Shown: piece after piece, positions 1 through 11,480 of the stretch | Position numbering within the stretch: the first letter of the stretch is position 1 | Layout: each line of letters starts with the position of its first letter | NCBI GenBank assembly: GCA_031769625.1 | Contig: JAUIMM010000688.1 | Span: 67,001 to 131,000 of the forward strand | Length of the DNA: 64,000 nucleotides | DNA from: Taudactylus pleione | Taxonomy: Eukaryota > Chordata > Amphibia > Anura > Myobatrachidae | Direction: 5' to 3' | Translations under genes and position numbers: made by a program | The notes under the pieces: model-generated | What the model saw: only the letters and a program-made list of their open reading frames with translations | Databases searched by the model: none | Told to the model about the DNA's origin: nothing

Positions 1-535
1 CTGTTGTGCTGGAGCCGCAGTGGGAGGGTGTCCCGCTGGCGGCCCGGCTACTTACCAGCAGCGGTGGTCGGCTACCACAGCCGTGCTGCTGCTTCTACAC
101 AGTGATCACACCGATCACTGTGTGTTCCCGAAGCCGCAGCGGGAGGGTGTTCCACTGGCGGCTCCGATACATAGCTGCTTCTCACTGAAGGTGGTGGGGA
201 CGGCCGGGCTGCCCGATCACTACTGGTCACAGTGATCGGGTCACAGCAGCAGCCGGGGCTACATGAGCCCTGACTGCTTCCTCTATTGAAGTACATGGGT
301 GGGGGGTGCCGACGGTGCCCGATCACTGTGGCCAGCAGTGTTCGGGAAACACAGGAGGGGGAGCAGCGGGTGTAGAGGGTCCAGAAGGTCCCTCTGATAT
401 AGGCGGCAGTGGGAAGATTAACTTCCCATAGCCGCCTAGTGGCCATTTCTGACTGGTTGTATCAGATACAACCATGTCAGGGAAAGCCCAGTCTGGTATG
501 GTCGTATCTGATACGACTGTGCCAGGCAAGTGGCT
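1..535. other. Unassigned GC-moderate sequence with short palindromes
   Basis: No gene is recognisable; the open frames here share no residues with any family I know. A block around 14-50 recurs imperfectly 119 bp downstream (133-170), suggesting an old tandem duplication. Two perfect 17-nt palindromes with the same GTATC-N-GATAC core lie at 456-472 and 501-517. Confidence 0.4.
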
Positions 536-771
536 AAAAGGAACAACTACGCTAATACTGATAATACTAACTAACCTAAAACAAAAACACTATACTAATA
601 ATACTAAATACAATAAAATGAACAACTACACTAACATTAATAATAATAACTAACTTAAAACAAAAAACTATACTAACACTAATAATACCACCACGGAATA
701 ATACGCCTATCACACTGCAACCACAAAGCCACTACTCTTTCTGAGTAACAGTCAAGTAGATATGAGACTGT
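536..771. other. A-rich low-complexity sequence
   Basis: From 536 to about 710 the strand is dominated by A, C and T in irregular repeats of an 'aactatactaataataat' type. No gene or named repeat is visible. The remainder up to 771 is unique-looking sequence. Confidence 0.5.
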
Positions 772-970
772 GGGGTCTAGTTACTAAGCAGTGTTATGAG
801 ACAGAATGAAAAGTGATAAGTCTGTGATAAGGTGCCAGCCAATCAGCTCCCAACTGCCATCTCACAGGCTGTGTTTGAAAAATGATAGTTGGGAGCTGAC
901 TGGCTGGCACCTTATCACAGACTTATCACTTTTCACTCTGTCTCCTAACACTGCTTAGTAACTAGACTCC
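772..970. mobile_element. Hairpin MITE, family A, copy 1
   Basis: The two halves are inverted copies: 'ggggtctagttactaag' at the left pairs with 'cttagtaactagactcc' at the right, and nearly the whole element folds on itself around 'tgtttgaaaaatga'. Two other copies sit at 34149-34336 and 36807-36983. The flanking trinucleotide TGT is present on both sides, compatible with a 3-bp target duplication. No coding capacity. Confidence 0.8.
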
Positions 971-1321
971 TGTGACAATGGAGGTGACATCACAGACACT
1001 ACATGTTCCTCACCAGGGATGCTGCCTCAGCCCCCTTCACACAGCTATCACTGTCATTGTTATATTACTAGATTACATATGTATTGAGCATATATATATT
1101 CTGCTTATATCTAGAATAAATGTAACACAATGTAATAAGTGTCACCCCTGTAACTATGGTCATACAAGTAAAGATGACGGCTTCCCTGCGTCCCTGGCAC
1201 AGTAGACAGACAACACTTACACAGGTTCCCAGATCCGCTTTGCTGCACTGTACTGATTTACTAAATGGTGGGTGTGCAAAGTCGGCAGGTTTCCTACATG
1301 GCCAAATACTGCACCTTACAC
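971..1321. other. Unassigned sequence
   Basis: No feature recognised; ordinary AT-rich intergenic-looking DNA. Confidence 0.4.
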
Positions 1322-1488
1322 CAGTGTTTCTCAGCCACGGCCCTCAAGGCACACTAACAGTCCAAGCTTTAGGGATAGCCGTACTTGTGCACAGGTGACT
1401 TAATTAGTACGATTTAACCATCAGTGCTCAAGCACTAAAACCTGGTAGCCTGTTAGTGTGCCTTGAGGACTGAGGTTGGGAAACACTG
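1322..1488. mobile_element. Non-autonomous hAT-like MITE
   Basis: The ends are inverted repeats: 'cagtgtttctcagcc' at the left and 'ggttgggaaacactg' at the right, continued inward by 'ctcaaggcacactaac' and its complement. The flanking octamers ccttacac (1314-1321) and ccttaaaa (1489-1496) match at six of eight positions, fitting the 8-bp target duplication of the hAT superfamily. 167 bp, no coding capacity. Confidence 0.8.
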
Positions 1489-1616
1489 CCTTAAAATAGG
1501 TACACACTATAGGATTATCTGTCCAATCTGGCTGGTTAGAATGAAAATCTGGTAATGTATGGGAGCAAATGACAATTGACCGTTTTCTCCCAAACACTGG
1601 AAAACAGAGAAAAAAA

Positions 1617-3440
1617 TAATAATTTCGGCAGAGATTTAAGGTCCGGGGCTCAGAGATATTTTCATACCGGAAAAAATGTCTGTGGCTCCGGTGACAAAAC
1701 CAAGCACCAGAATCATCTTCTTTCTCCACAGGGATTCATTTGGAAGAGGTACCTTAAGCTTCAAGTAGAAATTGGGGCACTTTCAAATTTTCATTTTCAC
1801 CCAAGATTTAAGGTCCGGGGCTTAGAGAAATTTTCATACAGGCAAAAATGTCTGTGTCTACTGTGTCAAAACCAAGCTCCAGAATCAACTTCTGTTGTCA
1901 CTGGGATTTATTTGGGAGAGGTATCTAAAGTTTCAAGCAGAAATTGGGGCACTTTTGGAATTTTCATTTTTGGCCAAGATTTAAGGTCCGGGGTTTAGAG
2001 AAATTTTCATATGGGAAAAATTGCCTTTGTCTACTGTGTGAAAACCAAGCTCCAGATTCAACTTCTGTTGTCACTGCAATTTATTTGGGAGAGGTACCTA
2101 AAGTTTCAAGCAGAAATTGGGAGACTTCTGGAATTTTCATTTTCGGCTGAGATTTAAGGTTCGGGGATTACAGAAATTTTCATACCGGCAAAAAAGTCTG
2201 TGGCTCCTGTGTCAAAACCAGGCACCAGAATCAACTTCTTTCTCCACGGGGATTCATATGGGAGAGGTACCTAAAGTTTCAAGCAGAAATTGGGGCACTT
2301 TTGGAATTTTCAATATCAGCTGAGATTTAAGATTCAGGGTTTAGAGAAATATTCATATGGGAAAAAATCTCTTTGCCTACTGTGTCAAAACCAAGCAACA
2401 GAATCAACTTCTTCACCGCGGGAATTCATTTGGGAGAGGTACCTAAAGTTTCAAGTAGAAATTGGGGCACTTTTCGAATTTTGAGTTTCGGCCAAAATTT
2501 AAGGTCCGGGGCTTAGAGAGATTTTCATATAGAGAAAAATGTCTGTGTCTACTGTGTCAAAACCAAGGGGATTCATTTGGAAGAGGTACCTTAAGTTTAA
2601 AGTAGAAATTGGGGCACTTTCGGAATTTTCAATTTCAGCTGAGATTTAAGGTCCGGGGCTTAGAAAAATCTTTATATGGGCAAAAATGTTTGTGGCTACT
2701 GTATCAAAACCAAGCACCAGAATCAACTTCTCTCGCCAATGGGATTTATTTGGGAGAGATACCTAAAGTTTCAAGCATAAATTGGGGCACTTTTGGAATT
2801 TTAAATTTCAGCTGAGATTTAAGGTCCGGGGCTTAGAGAAATTTTCATATGGGAAAAATTGTCTTTGTCTACTGTGTCAAAACCAAGCTCCAGAATCAAC
2901 TTCTGTTGTCGCTGCGATTTATTTGGAAGAGGTACCTAAAGTTTCAAGCAGAAATTGGGGCACATCTGGAATTTTCATTTTCGGCCCAGATTTAAGGTTC
3001 GGGGATTACAGAAATTTTCATACCGGAAAAAAAGTCTGTGGCTCGTGTGTCAAAACCAGGCACCAGAATCAACTTCTTTCTCCACGGAGATTCATATGGG
3101 AGAGGTACCTAAAGTTACGAGCAGAAATTGGGGCACTTTTGGAACTAAAATCTTTGGTTGAGATTTAAGGTCCGAGGCTTAGAGAAATTTTCATATGGGA
3201 AAAATTGTCTTTGTCTACTGTGTCAAACCCAAGCAACAGAATCAACTTTTTAACCGCGGGAATTCATTTGGGAGAGGTACCAAAAGTTACAAGCAGATAT
3301 TGGGGCATTTTTGGAATTTGCATTTTCGGACAAAATTGGGGCACTTTTGGAATTTTAATTTTTGGCCTAGATTTAAGGTCCGTGGTTTAGAGAAATTTTC
3401 ATATGGGGAAAAAATGTCTGTGTCTACTGTGTCAAAACCA
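1617..3440 (+). repeat. 173-bp satellite array, about 11 units
   Basis: The anchor 'gatttaaggtccgggg' recurs at a spacing of 172-174 bp from about 1632 to 3370. Other conserved blocks are 'gtcaaaaccaagc' and 'gggagaggtacctaaag'. One unit near 2500-2640 is about 28 bp short, and the last unit carries a partial internal duplication. Each unit has a short open frame, but 173 is not a multiple of three, so frames do not run through and coding is unlikely. Confidence 0.93.
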
Positions 3441-3702
3441 AGCAATTTTTTTAAATTGGATACCGCAAGTTTTGGGAGCACACATACCTGTGGTAATCCA
3501 AAATTGGGTGCAAAGTCTGCAGTGAAAACCTTGCACCAAATTGAATATGCCCCTATGTGGTGGTGGTGTGTCATTTAAACGAAAGAAACCTCTATGTGTG
3601 TCACCTTCATATAAGCATCCTTATACTACTGGTATCTCCACTTGATTAAATATTAAAGGTGGTGGACTAATCTCCATATGTCAACCTTTAACATACTCAA
3701 AG

Positions 3703-4266
3703 GGAATACAATCGGGAAGCCGGCTGCCGGTATCCCGACAGCTGGCTTCCTGACTGATTTATCCCGGCGTGGGATAAATGACCAGCGTCTATTTCTAGAC
3801 GCCTGTAATTTTCCCGATGCTGGGAGACCGGCGCCCGGCATCCCGATCGAAGGGATGCCGGGCACCGCGAGCGGACAGACGCGCGGGGGGGGTTAGGTTT
3901 AGGGCACCCGGGGGGGGACTTAGGGTTAGGCACCCCCCGGGAGGGATAGGCTAGGGGGAGGGAGAGTTAGGGTTAGGCACCCCTGGGGGGTACTTAGGGG
4001 TTAGGCACCCCCCTGGGGGATTTTGGTTTAGGAAGCGGGGAAGGGGGGGTTAGGGTTAGGCACTTAGAGGGAGGGTTAGGCACTTGGGGGGGAGGTTAGG
4101 GTTAGGCATCCTAAAGGAGGGTTAGGGGGTTAGGTTAGGTTAGTTTATACTTACATTTTAGACGATCAGGATTTCCAGTGCTGTCGGGCTCTGCTGTTTT
4201 GTCGGGCTGCCGCTGCCGGGAATCGAACTCCCGGTCATGCGGCAGCCGGGATTTCATACCGATTCC
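3703..4266 (+). mobile_element. G-rich hAT-like non-autonomous element, copy 1
   Basis: A 564-bp element flanked by perfect 8-bp direct repeats ACTCAAAG (3695-3702 and 4267-4274). It begins GGAATACAATCGGGAAGCCGG and ends CATACCGATTCC, a short terminal inverted repeat (GGAAT/ATTCC). Subterminal palindromic blocks of the 'cgggaagccggctg' kind precede a G-rich core of 'gggttaggcacccc' units. Relatives lie at 38155-38502, 44325-44440, 45456-45984 and 47455-47990. No transposase is encoded; the hAT assignment rests on the 8-bp duplication. Confidence 0.8.
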
Positions 4267-4274
4267 ACTCAAAG

Positions 4275-4780
4275 TGCACAAAAAGGGTGTTTTCGTTTGT
4301 TTGATACTAAAGAAATACCAATATATATTTTTATATATTTTATTTTGCTAATTTTCTGATGAAAAACCCATTGGAGACAGATGGAAGATATACATTCAAC
4401 ATTATATCCTATAAGGACTCCAATATCAGATTTTATTGATGTTTTTTTATGTGATGGTATATTAATACTAAACAGACGTAGTGCCGATTGCTTGGTATTT
4501 TGCCATTTATATCTCTAATATAATAATATATATTTTGGGATTTTTTTTATTTTAATATTTGTATTTTATATTTTTCATTTTTTTGTCTTCCCTGTGTGAG
4601 GGACACCTTTGTCCACTCACTAAGGGAGAAATACCTCCAACCCTTATCCTAAGATAAATTAATAAAGAATATGTTTTAAATTCTACATTAAAACATAAGA
4701 TAAGATCTAAATTAAATCCTAAGATAATTTAATAAATAATGTTTTAAATTCTACATTAAAACATAATACATCACAAGATA
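4275..4780. other. AT-rich unassigned sequence
   Basis: Mostly A/T with no recognised element. The string 'attctacattaaaacata' occurs twice (near 4680 and 4750), a short local duplication. Confidence 0.4.
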
Positions 4781-4782
4781 TA

Positions 4783-5299
4783 CACTAGATAGACAAAAGT
4801 AATTGGACACTGACAGCAAATAGATCAACATTACTTTGTAGGTCCATCACATGCAGTGATTACTGCAGACACCCTTCTTGGCAAACAGTCCACAAGTTCC
4901 TGGACAACAGCGAGTGGTATGTTTTGCCATTCTGCCTTCAGTACAGAGACCAACTGTGACACTGAAGAAGGTTGAGTTGACCTAGAATGCACCCATCACT
5001 CCAATACATCCCAGAGGTTCTCAATGGGGTTAAGATCTGGACTCTGAGCTGGCCAGTCCATCCTTGTTACCACATTTTCTGTTTACCAATCTAGCGTCAC
5101 CCTAGAAACATGACAGGTGGCATTGTCGTCCTCATAAAAACATTTGTAATTTTCATAGAATTGCAAGTGCATGGGCCTCCCTACCAAGTACTCCTGTCAA
5201 AACCGCCACATTACTGGCCATTGGGAACTCGTGTGCAATGGTATGCATGGGAAAATTTCACTTTAGTGGCGGTGTCCAATCACTTTTGTCTACATAGTG
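4783..5299 (-). mobile_element. Tc1/mariner deletion derivative with DDE relic
   Basis: Terminal inverted repeats (cactagatagacaaaagt at the left, acttttgtctacatagtg at the right) are flanked by TA, the Tc1/mariner target duplication. The minus strand near 5000-5060 reads DWPAQSPDLNPIENLWDVLE, the block that carries the catalytic glutamate in Tc1-type DD34E transposases. At about 517 bp the element is roughly a third of full length, and the DNA-binding half of the transposase is absent. Non-autonomous relic. Confidence 0.85.
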
Positions 5300-5301
5300 T
5301 A

Positions 5302-6117
5302 TATTGTTTACACTAGCGTGTCCCCCCAAAAAGCTTTTCCTTTTTCTTTTGCAGTCTGCTAAAACTTCCCTGTGTGTACTTTGCATACCAAAACTCAGGG
5401 GTGCACCTCCAATGTCATTTAATTCATTACTTTAGGATTTTACTTAAATTTCTATCAAATTGTTGGTTATATACTACTATTTTTTGCTACCAGTTTATAT
5501 TGTAGATTTTCCTGTAAACTTTAGAAAACTCTTACATCCTGTGCGTAATTCATTCCAAACCCCTTTCCCATTTCCCTCTCTCCGCTCCCCAGCTCACAAC
5601 TTGGCCTGGCAAAGCAGAGTTGGGCCTAACCACTTTGTGACAGTATTGGCAATATATATTTTTAATACATTGTATAGATAAGAGGGTTTTTTTTTTTTTG
5701 CTGTGACAAGCCGTTATAAAATGTTTTTATATATTGCCACAAAGGGGCTGTTCACAATAAATAGGTCCCAATATCTTTGATGAATTTTATGTCTGATAAA
5801 AGTAACAGATACAATTCAAACTCCCTATGTTTAAAAAAATATATTTATTTACTCATTATATATTAATCACTTGATGATAGCAGATTACACATATGGGGTT
5901 TATAATTACTAAGCTCCAGTTTCTGAAACCCTGCACTACCGATTGTGTTTATGCCCGAAATGTAAAAGGGAGATGATTTTACTAGCAAAACACAGCTAGT
6001 AACAGCATTATAAATTTCAGGCATAAAAATAATTGGAAGTGCCGGGATTTAGAACCCAGCGCATAGTAAATAAACCCCATTATTTCAAAATGACTTTGCT
6101 CTAAAGATATATCATAC
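5302..6117. other. Unassigned AT-rich sequence
   Basis: No gene, RNA or named repeat is recognised. Runs of T and loosely repetitive AT stretches only. Confidence 0.4.
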
Positions 6118-6184
6118 TAAATACATTATATATATATATATATATATATACACTGTATATATATATACATATATATATATATGG

Positions 6185-6243
<59 letters not shown>
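6118..6243. repeat. (AT)n microsatellite
   Basis: About 125 bp of nearly pure AT dinucleotides with rare interruptions (cactg, catat, gg). It directly abuts a Tc1-like end at its right. The open frame of alternating Ile/Tyr on the minus strand is an artefact of this repeat. Confidence 0.97.
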
Positions 6244-6245
<2 letters not shown>

Positions 6246-6246
6246 C

Positions 6247-6385
6247 ATCGGGTAAAATAAGTATTGAACACATCAACATTCTTCTCAGTAAATATATTTG
6301 TAATGAGGTTAATGTAATGAAATTTTCATCAAATGTCAGCAACAACCCATGCAATCCACACAGGCAAAGAATCAAATCGTAGATG
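6247..6385. mobile_element. Terminal fragment of a Tc1-like transposon
   Basis: The sequence begins cgggtaaaataagtattgaa and continues through 'tctcagtaaatatattt' and 'gaaattttcatcaaatgtc'. This resembles the outer end of a Tc1-like family common in fish and frogs, recalled from memory and not searched. Only one end is present and no transposase is seen. Confidence 0.6.
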
Positions 6386-6595
6386 TCTATTTGACAGCAT
6401 CTTGTGTATGTTTCACACTTAGTTCACATGGTAATGGTTCACTCCCCGACCACGCCCCGTAGCGAGTCACTGACCGCCAGCGTCGCACATGCCTATGATG
6501 TCATCAGGACTCCGATGGGACAGCGTGGAAAGAACACACTGGTGTATTGTCACAGGTATGTATATATGTTATGCTTGTATTGTTATTTGTATAGT

Positions 6596-6629
6596 CTTGA
6601 TAAAAGAGCCGAGAGCTCTGAAACTTTGG
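6596..6629 (+). ncRNA. Hammerhead-ribozyme-like motif, degenerate
   Basis: Reads TTGATAA, then a perfect 5-bp stem AGAGC/GCTCT with a short loop, then GAAAC. This is the order CUGAUGA / stem II / GAAA of the hammerhead core, with two changes in the first box. Penelope-like elements are known to carry hammerhead motifs. Self-cleavage is doubtful given the core changes. Confidence 0.45.
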
Positions 6630-7015
6630 CTGCAAACTTTTGACTTGTTGTCCATATTATGGCCATGCCATACCATGCCCACACTCTGGGCAGAAGTGAC
6701 GTCAAGGCACTGGGCCCGGAGTGTGGGCAGAAGCAAGCCTGTGTCCTTCTAAATACCGGATATGACGTTACGATGGAACTGATTGTTTGACACCTTTTTT
6801 CATCTTCCCTCTACTTAAGTATCGACTTAAACTATTATTACTGAATAAAACAACCAAAGAAAAATGTTATATAAACTGAGTGATTAATTTTGAATAGTAG
6901 GACAATAGTAGACATGTGCTAGGAGGCGGAAACTGGAAGTGACACCCTAATTGTCCTTAATCAGTCCCTATGTGATGGAGTATAAGAAGGGTGATACCCC
7001 ACTAGAGCAGCACCC

Positions 7016-7052
7016 CTTTGATGAAGTCCGGAGGAGATAAAACGCGTTAGGG
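7016..7052 (+). ncRNA. Hammerhead-ribozyme-like motif, degenerate
   Basis: Reads TTGATGA, a short TCC/GGA hairpin, then AAAACGCGTTAGG. The second core box is AAAAC instead of GAAAC. The ACGCGT that follows is the same sequence that follows GAAAC at 53443. Probably an inactive relic. Confidence 0.4.
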
Positions 7053-7260
7053 AGAGCTCGATTCTCTTTCCACCTGAACTTATTTCTCCTGAATGAAGAT
7101 AAGCTTTTTAACATATTTATTCCTTTTGTTTGCTATAGGTTCGATATACCTATTAATTTTGCATATATATTTTTTTTTTTCTTTACTAATTCTTGCATTG
7201 TCTTTCCTATTAAATCTTTTATCTTTTCGTTAGAGACCATAAAACATCAGACTTGCGATT

Positions 7261-8166
7261 ACATATTATTTGTCCTGTCTATAGAGATGGTAGCTTTCCA
7301 TGTGGATTGGCTCCACTCTCCTGCACTGCTCCAAAGAAGCTACAAAGGGGAAGACCAGCCAGAATGCACGCTGCAAGGTAGGTGGCTTTCAGCCAATGAC
7401 ACTAGTTTTTCAGTGTGCCTAGTTCTTCAGTGTTGTGGATCTACAAGACAGTATGTCCTGTTAGAGACCAAGCTGGAACTTTTAATTCTAAAATAACTGA
7501 AGAGTCATAGGTTACATGGGCAGTTTCACCATTCATGGTACCTGCATGCACCTTCAGAGATGGGTGCTGCACATACAGAAAGTGCAGTGTGCTTGTGTCT
7601 CTTGTCCCATCAGCTGTGCTCCTCATGGGCCTCTACCATTTAATTTCCCAGTGGGCCCTTCATGCCCCAGTTCCACAATGTCCCTGATATTGATTTCTGT
7701 TTTTACTATTTGAACTTGCCTCCATGTGCCAGCCTGGCCCCATCCCCACATAGTATGGGGGATGAGGCACTGTAGCATGCACTTGCTCCAGGTGCTATGG
7801 CTCCGCACTCCACTTCTGGTCACACTAATCCTTGTTTCCGTTATGTATCTTGCTATTTTGTTACATTGTATCAATATGCTTCATAATGGGGTCTCCAAAC
7901 ATCAGGAAAAAGTTTTCCACCAGCGACGGGAGACATTTGCTCACCAGGGCCAGTCCCACGTAAATTGCCTTGGACTGAAGAGTCGCCGATATTGAGAACA
8001 TAGCTCTAATGGCAAAGCATTGTATATCAGTTACACTTGGTCATTTATTGAAGTCACTTGTCTGTAAAGTAGATTCCAAGCCAAGCACTCAGGCTCAGAC
8101 CTTGTGGACAACCCCACATTGGTCCCATTATTACATAATAAGTGGTAAGCCAGGGCAGGACACTAG
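7261..8166. other. Unassigned sequence
   Basis: No gene or element recognised. Open frames of 60-90 codons on both strands show no family resemblance. Confidence 0.4.
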
Positions 8167-8334
8167 GGGGTAGATTTACTATAGTGAGAGGTTTTAGAAG
8201 TGGAGTTGTTGCCCAAAGCAACCAGTCAGATTCTGCTTAACATTTAACGAACACCTTCTAGAAGATAGTAGCTAGAATCAGGATGCTATGGGCAACATCT
8301 CTTCTAAAAACTCTCACTTTAGTAAATTTACCCC
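8167..8334. mobile_element. Hairpin MITE, family B, copy 1
   Basis: Left end ggggtagatttactatagtg pairs with right end 'ctttagtaaatttacccc'; internally 'ttgcccaaagcaacc' and 'ctatgggcaacatctc' form the arms. Further copies are at 22539-22719, 22990-23115 and 41482-41676. Non-coding, about 170 bp. Confidence 0.85.
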
Positions 8335-9507
8335 AAGATGTTATTGGGTCATTCCGCATCAAATCAACACAATTTCCAAAAACATTCTACTTTACATTCT
8401 CTAATTTCAATTAAATTTGGTATAATAAATCCTGCCATGGCTGTAAAGAAAACCCTCAAATCTTTGGCTGATCAGTACACTTGTTTTGAAGTTATATGCC
8501 TTTAAAACTGCAATTTTTTAACAAAAATTTAGCTTTTAACAGTTTTTTTTAAATTGCTATTGCAGCTCACCTAATTGAGCCAGAGAGTTGCCAAAGTCTT
8601 ATTTTAAACCTCTTTTTATGGGATTTCACATGATATCTAACATAAAAGTATGTTTTAATAAAATTTTAAATTTTTTAAATCAAAATTTTGATTTTCTCAA
8701 AAAGCCATATTTCTACATTTTTGAAAAAACGCTCAAAAATTGTTAATATTGTTGATAATGATATGTCTGTATATATAGTAATTTACTTGGTGTTAGTTTT
8801 AGGCAGTTTTCCCCCTTGGACTCTGATCTATTGGGTTGTACGCAACCTCCTATATTTTTTTCTTAAATACTTATTAAACTGCTTTCCGTGTTTTTCACCA
8901 GGGACTTTATATAACCCTCTGATATGACAAGTATTACAAAGTATGCCAAGTATTAGCTTTGTTCAGTGCATTGACTATAAATTTGTTATATCCACGGCAA
9001 ACGAAAATAAGCAACGTTATATTGATAATATAAAAACCTTACCGAAAAACACAGAAGTACTACACAGCAATGGGTTAGGTAAAGTTGCAGGAGGGCGTGT
9101 ACATACAGGTAAGTTACCTGTCACTGACATACTGTGGTTGCGGCCACTTTGTGGGCTGGGACAACATTCAGCCTATGAACTCACTGGGGACTAATCTAAT
9201 CTCTCTTATCCAGAATCCCATTATCCAGTAACAGCTCATGTATTACTGCAGTTCAATGATTTTGTCATACACATAGATTGTCACAAGGATATGGACAATG
9301 GGGATTTAGCCAGCTGGACACCCCTCCGCATCTAAACTGGATTTTTACATTCCTTGTATAGTACTATGTTAGCCATGTATGTATATAGTTCAAATCCAAT
9401 TCAGAATTCTTAAACTTAATTGTTAGTTGTGTATTATGCCTCCTGCAGTCGCATCCATCATTTAGCAGGCGTCCCACTAAGTTACTCATTCCGCTATAGC
9501 AGACATG
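8335..9507. other. Unassigned AT-rich sequence
   Basis: Nothing recognised. The segment 8340-8760 is strongly A/T-rich. No splice-bounded exon is convincing. Confidence 0.4.
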
Positions 9508-9831
9508 CAGTGTCGGACTGGGACATGAAGGGCCCACCGGGGGAATGCAGTGGTAGGACCCCATGCTTAAGGGGAGTGGTCTTCCACCAGAGGGTTGTGG
9601 TCATCCATCACAGATGTTTGGCTAACCATTAGGCAAATTTTGGTGTAGTTTCTATAGAAGGGAACAATGCTGATCAGTGGTCCTGATCCAGTAGGTAACT
9701 GACCATCTAATAGAGTAACAATCTATAATTCGAAGTCTGGAACCTGAAACCTAGAGGAGGGAGTGTGGGCCCACAGGCAGTAGGGCCCACCGGGGATTTC
9801 CCCTGTACCCCTGTGGGCCAGTCCAACCCTG
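9508..9831. mobile_element. hAT-like non-autonomous element, 324 bp
   Basis: Ends cagtgtcggactgg and ccagtccaaccctg are inverted repeats, and the element is flanked by perfect 8-bp direct repeats CAGACATG (9500-9507 and 9832-9839). Subterminal inverted blocks 'gggcccaccgggg' occur at both ends. The exact 8-bp duplication and CAG...CTG termini fit hAT. No transposase is encoded. Confidence 0.92.
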
Positions 9832-9839
9832 CAGACATG

Positions 9840-10281
9840 CCAAAACCACATACAGCAGATTGTCTGAAAGTGTGTCTGAGGACTGGAGGGAGGTTCCCGG
9901 GCAGCCCCAGCTATATAGAAATCTAGTCACAAGTAAGGGTGGGCATGAGTATACCGATCTGAAGCCACACCACCATGGGAATTGTCACTTTATTTATAAC
10001 AGTGATTTATTCATGAAGCCATTTCACTTTATTGTATATTAATGCTGTCATTTCACTGTGATATATTTAAAGGATATGGGAGCCCGGGCCAGTTCTGGGA
10101 GGAGGACCTGACTTGTCTCCATACTACTATCCAGATGAAAAATGATCCGGGCCCAGAGAAGAGAACTGGAAAACATGGCTCTCATGCTGATATAGGCCTG
10201 ATTATGGTTAAATACAGTCTAACTTATTATATGTAATCTGGCTGTTATCCTACTAACGGGATCTTTTCCTGCTTATGGCAG
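9840..10281. other. Unassigned sequence
   Basis: No recognised element. It lies upstream of a candidate exon and could be intron, with a plausible pyrimidine-rich tract near 10260-10280. Confidence 0.35.
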
Positions 10282-10347
10282 ATGGAAATCAACATAAAGC
10301 TGGAAAGAGAAATAAGCTGCTTGGAGCAAGACAATGAGGAACTACAG
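10282..10347 (+). CDS. Candidate internal exon, coiled-coil protein
   Basis: A 66-bp (22-codon) open segment bounded by a good acceptor (pyrimidine-rich stretch, then tatggcag) and a strong donor (CAG|gtaagt), phase 0 at both ends. It encodes MEINIKLEREISCLEQDNEE followed by LQ, a highly charged peptide with heptad-like hydrophobic spacing typical of coiled coils. I do not recognise the protein. No neighbouring exon was found within several kilobases, so it may belong to a widely spaced gene or be chance. Its charged, repeat-unlike composition differs from the surrounding sequence. Confidence 0.35.
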
Positions 10348-11230
10348 GTAAGTGTCACATTGTTGATTAGGCCAGACATCTAAGTGACGCTGAAGACCCC
10401 CCCCCTATATGCAACATCTCACAGGGACTGGGAGTTATAACATCTTTTTTCCCCTAATAAATAAAAAAATTTCCCCGGAGATGTTGGTGCCGAGTCTTCT
10501 TGGTGACAGAAAAATATATATTGTTGTTTATCTATCTCATATCTATCTTTATGTCTATGATAGTAATGGTGTTGGCATAGTGAATTATGCTGACAATTTC
10601 ACTGTGGACTCAATGACCGCATCCCATCGGTCATTATAGCATGAGTGGCTAATATACTCATGGACATCCTTTTGCAGGGTGCTTATATGCATTATCATAG
10701 ATACCAAGTCCCATTATAGTATTTGGTCTCTCAGTGCTGATTAGTTATTGCACTTGCATTGTTATCTTTCTAATGTTTAGATCATTGTTTTGGTAAAAAG
10801 ATAAAGCACCTGGTGATTTATACCAAGGGATATATACTATTTGGATCATACTCACAAATATTACTTTACACATCCTGCCATTAGCCATCCCACTGCTACG
10901 AGCTGCTGCGATGTTATGAGCCACTGCGGCTCGTCCTTGCCGAGCGTCCCGGTCGTTCCCTGGAGATCGGGACGTTGGGACACTTCCGGTCAGCGGCTCC
11001 TCACTTGGTCACTAGGCAACAGGATTCCTGGCAGCTGCAGGGAGTTGTGGGGTCAGGAGCTGGATGAGAAGACATGCAGCACTCCAGCTGCAAGAGATTC
11101 TGTTGGGGGGCTTGTCTGAGGTTTTCCGCTGATTGGTTCCTTTCCCATTTATATTTCTGCCTGCCATGCAACACTGCCGGTTATAGTTTATGCCTTGCAG
11201 CGTGAGCCTCTGGTCTATGTGCCTGTATTC
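10348..11230. other. Unassigned sequence, GC-richer at 10880-11130
   Basis: No gene recognised. The segment 10880-11130 is GC- and CpG-richer than its flanks and could be an LTR or old promoter, but no terminal repeats or primer-binding site can be shown. Confidence 0.35.
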
Positions 11231-11231
11231 C

Positions 11232-11480
11232 TCTGTTTGCCAGTGGTCCTGTTGGTTCCAGTACCTGCTACTATGCAGATACGTTCCTGCATTGCTGGTC
11301 CTGCCATCGTCCAGCTAGATTTATGAGTAGCTGGCCTGCTGCAATCCAGATTCGTTCCTGCATTGCTGGTCCTGCCATCTTCCGGCTAGAATCTTGAGTA
11401 GCTGACCTACTACAACTTGCTTCATATCCTGTATTGCTGATCCTGCCATCATTCAGCTAGTGTCCTGCATAACTACATCA
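11232..11480 (+). repeat. Short tandem repeat, about 70-bp period, 3 units
   Basis: The block 'cctgcattgctggtcctgccat' recurs near 11285, 11356 and, diverged, 11428, with a following 'ccagctag / ccggctag / cagctag' core. Three imperfect units. Confidence 0.7.

Larger units (their letters stand above)
6400..7260 (+). mobile_element. Penelope-like non-coding block (probable pLTR DNA)
   Basis: This stretch holds two hammerhead-like motifs in the same orientation (6596-6629 and 7016-7052), each at the end of a GC-richer segment and followed by AT-rich sequence. The same architecture recurs in the Penelope-like element at 12515-14119 and the blocks at 52490-54080 and 62936-63776. No reverse transcriptase is visible, so the assignment is by analogy. 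Confidence 0.45.

Noticed and set aside
1576..3578. Chain of 60-140 codon plus-strand frames with GLEKFSYG and NQAPESTS
   Set aside because: They are the translation of the 173-bp satellite; the period is not a multiple of three, so no continuous protein exists.
3890..4135. Interstitial telomere array
   Set aside because: TTAGGG occurs only as part of 'gggttaggcacc' units; there are no perfect tandem TTAGGG repeats, and the same core occurs in four other element copies.
4205..4245. tRNA T-arm/B-box-like hairpin (ccgggagttcgattcccgg on the minus strand)
   Set aside because: No acceptor, D or anticodon arm can be placed around it, and other copies of the G-rich element lack it.
6112..6375. 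87-codon minus-strand frame of IYIYIY
   Set aside because: Translation of the (AT)n microsatellite.
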